From an uncultured Caryophanales bacterium (GTDB lineage: Bacteria; Bacillota_I; Bacilli_A; RF39; UBA660): a stretch of DNA of 12,473 nt. How positions within the stretch are numbered: position 1 is the first letter of the stretch; each line of letters starts with the position of its first letter. The DNA lies in assembly GCA_946402785.1 (NCBI GenBank), contig CAMIXP010000030.1:1-12473 (forward strand), written 5' to 3'. Under the pieces are notes generated by a model. It worked only from the letters and a program-made list of their open reading frames with translations, did not search any database and was not told the DNA's origin. Positions 11,783 through 12,473 of this stretch are shown piece after piece. The position numbers and the translations under genes were made by a program.

Positions 11783-12473
11783 ATGAGAAAAAGAAGTAAG
11801 AAATATGTTGAGGCTGTTGCCAAAGTTGACAAGAGTCGTTTCTATTCAAAAGAAGAAGCTGTTAAATTAGTTAAAGATACTTCTGTAAGTTCATTTGATG
11901 GTTCAGTTGAACTTGCTATTCGTTTAAATCTTGATACTAAGAAAGCTGATCAACAATTAAGAGGTGCCATTGTTCTTCCAAAGGGAACTGGTAAAACAAA
12001 GAAAGTATTAGTAATCGCTAGAGGACCTAAGGCTCAAGAAGGAAAAGATGCTGGTGCTGATTATGTTGGAGACGTTGATATGTTAGAAAAAATCGAAAAA
12101 GAAAATTGGTTCGATTTTGATACTATGATTGCTACTCCAGACATGATGCCATTACTTGGTAAATTAGGAAAGGTTTTAGGACCAAAAGGTTTAATGCCAA
12201 ACCCTAAAACTGGAACTGTTACAATGGATATCGCTAAAGCTGTTGAAGAAGTAAAAGCTGGTCGTGTTGAATATAGAACAGATACATTTGGAAATATTCA
12301 TGGAGTTATTGGTAAAGTTTCTTTCAGTGAAGAAGATTTACTTGCTAACTTAGATGCCTTTGTTGCACAAATTCTTAGAATTAAACCTGCAACAGTAAAA
12401 GGTGACTATATTAAGAATATTTCAATTTCTGCTACTATGGGTCCTGGAATCAAAATTGAAAATAGTTTTGACA
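11783..12473 (+). CDS. rplA: Ribosomal protein L1 (uL1), 3' end just outside window
   Basis: L1 binds the mobile L1 stalk of 23S rRNA, helps release tRNA from the E site, and in many bacteria represses translation of its own mRNA. The frame is open from ATG 11783 to the window end, giving 230 residues, close to the full family length of about 230-235. Only the last residues and stop are missing. Motifs run in order: KRSKKYVEAV, FDGSVELAIRLNLDTKKADQ, LRGAIVLPKGTGK, the domain II segment with DYVG, IATPDMMPLLGKLGKVLGPK, GLMPNPKTGTVT, KAGRVEYRTD, GVIGKVSF, and ISATMGPGIKI at the end. AAGGAGG (11769-11775) lies seven bases upstream. It is co-transcribed with rplK, 72 bases after its stop, with the operator in between. 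Confidence 0.97.
   Translation, partial: MRKRSKKYVEAVAKVDKSRFYSKEEAVKLVKDTSVSSFDGSVELAIRLNLDTKKADQQLRGAIVLPKGTGKTKKVLVIARGPKAQEGKDAGADYVGDVDMLEKIEKENWFDFDTMIATPDMMPLLGKLGKVLGPKGLMPNPKTGTVTMDIAKAVEEVKAGRVEYRTDTFGNIHGVIGKVSFSEEDLLANLDAFVAQILRIKPATVKGDYIKNISISATMGPGIKIENSFD

Overview
The window is about 12.5 kb of AT-rich DNA (roughly 30% G+C by eye) with all genes on the + strand. It comes from a low-GC Gram-positive bacterium. Strict gene packing, AGGAGG/AGGTGA-type ribosome binding sites and extended -10 promoters all fit the Bacilli / Erysipelotrichia / Mollicutes-related part of the Firmicutes. The gene order is a shortened version of the well-known Bacillus chromosome stretch ftsH ... dusB-lysS ... 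cysS-mrnC-rlmB-yacP-sigH-rpmG-secE-nusG-rplK-rplA. Several intervening genes are missing: the folate genes, the clpC region, gltX-cysE, yacP and rpmG. The exact genus cannot be read from the window.

Layout. 1-453: C-terminus of the membrane protease FtsH, with an added Rho_N/SAP-like tail. 513-965: the mechanosensitive channel MscL. 1058-4142: a dusB - RDD membrane protein - lysS operon (tRNA dihydrouridine synthase, small membrane protein, lysyl-tRNA synthetase). 4240-5871: a DcuC/YfcC-like membrane protein whose central loop is a Lys/Thr-rich, histone-H1-like low-complexity stretch. 5941-9051: cysS, then mrnC-rlmB-sigma factor (cysteinyl-tRNA synthetase, Mini-RNase III, 23S rRNA 2'-O-methyltransferase, SigH-position sigma factor). 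9123-9809: an unrecognised tail-anchored protein. 9905-11119: secE-nusG plus an unrecognised 107-residue soluble protein. 11123-12473: a promoter, a structured L1-stalk-like leader, rplK, a second L1-type operator, and rplA running off the end.

Most genes serve translation and its RNA machinery: two aminoacyl-tRNA synthetases, tRNA and rRNA modification, rRNA maturation, ribosomal proteins L11 and L1. Transcription elongation and secretion are represented by NusG and SecE. Transcription units are set apart by strong hairpin-plus-T-tract terminators, several of which begin inside the last codons of the upstream gene and abut the next promoter. None of the 15 genes whose end is visible stops with TGA (10 TAA, 5 TAG), and none shows TGA read as Trp.

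The least explained items are the two unrecognised genes flanking secE-nusG, the FtsH tail, the transporter's Lys/Thr linker, the three-way-junction leader before rplK, and the apparent disuse of TGA. I see no mobile element, CRISPR array, tRNA, rRNA or phage gene. No stretch longer than about 160 bases lacks a gene.
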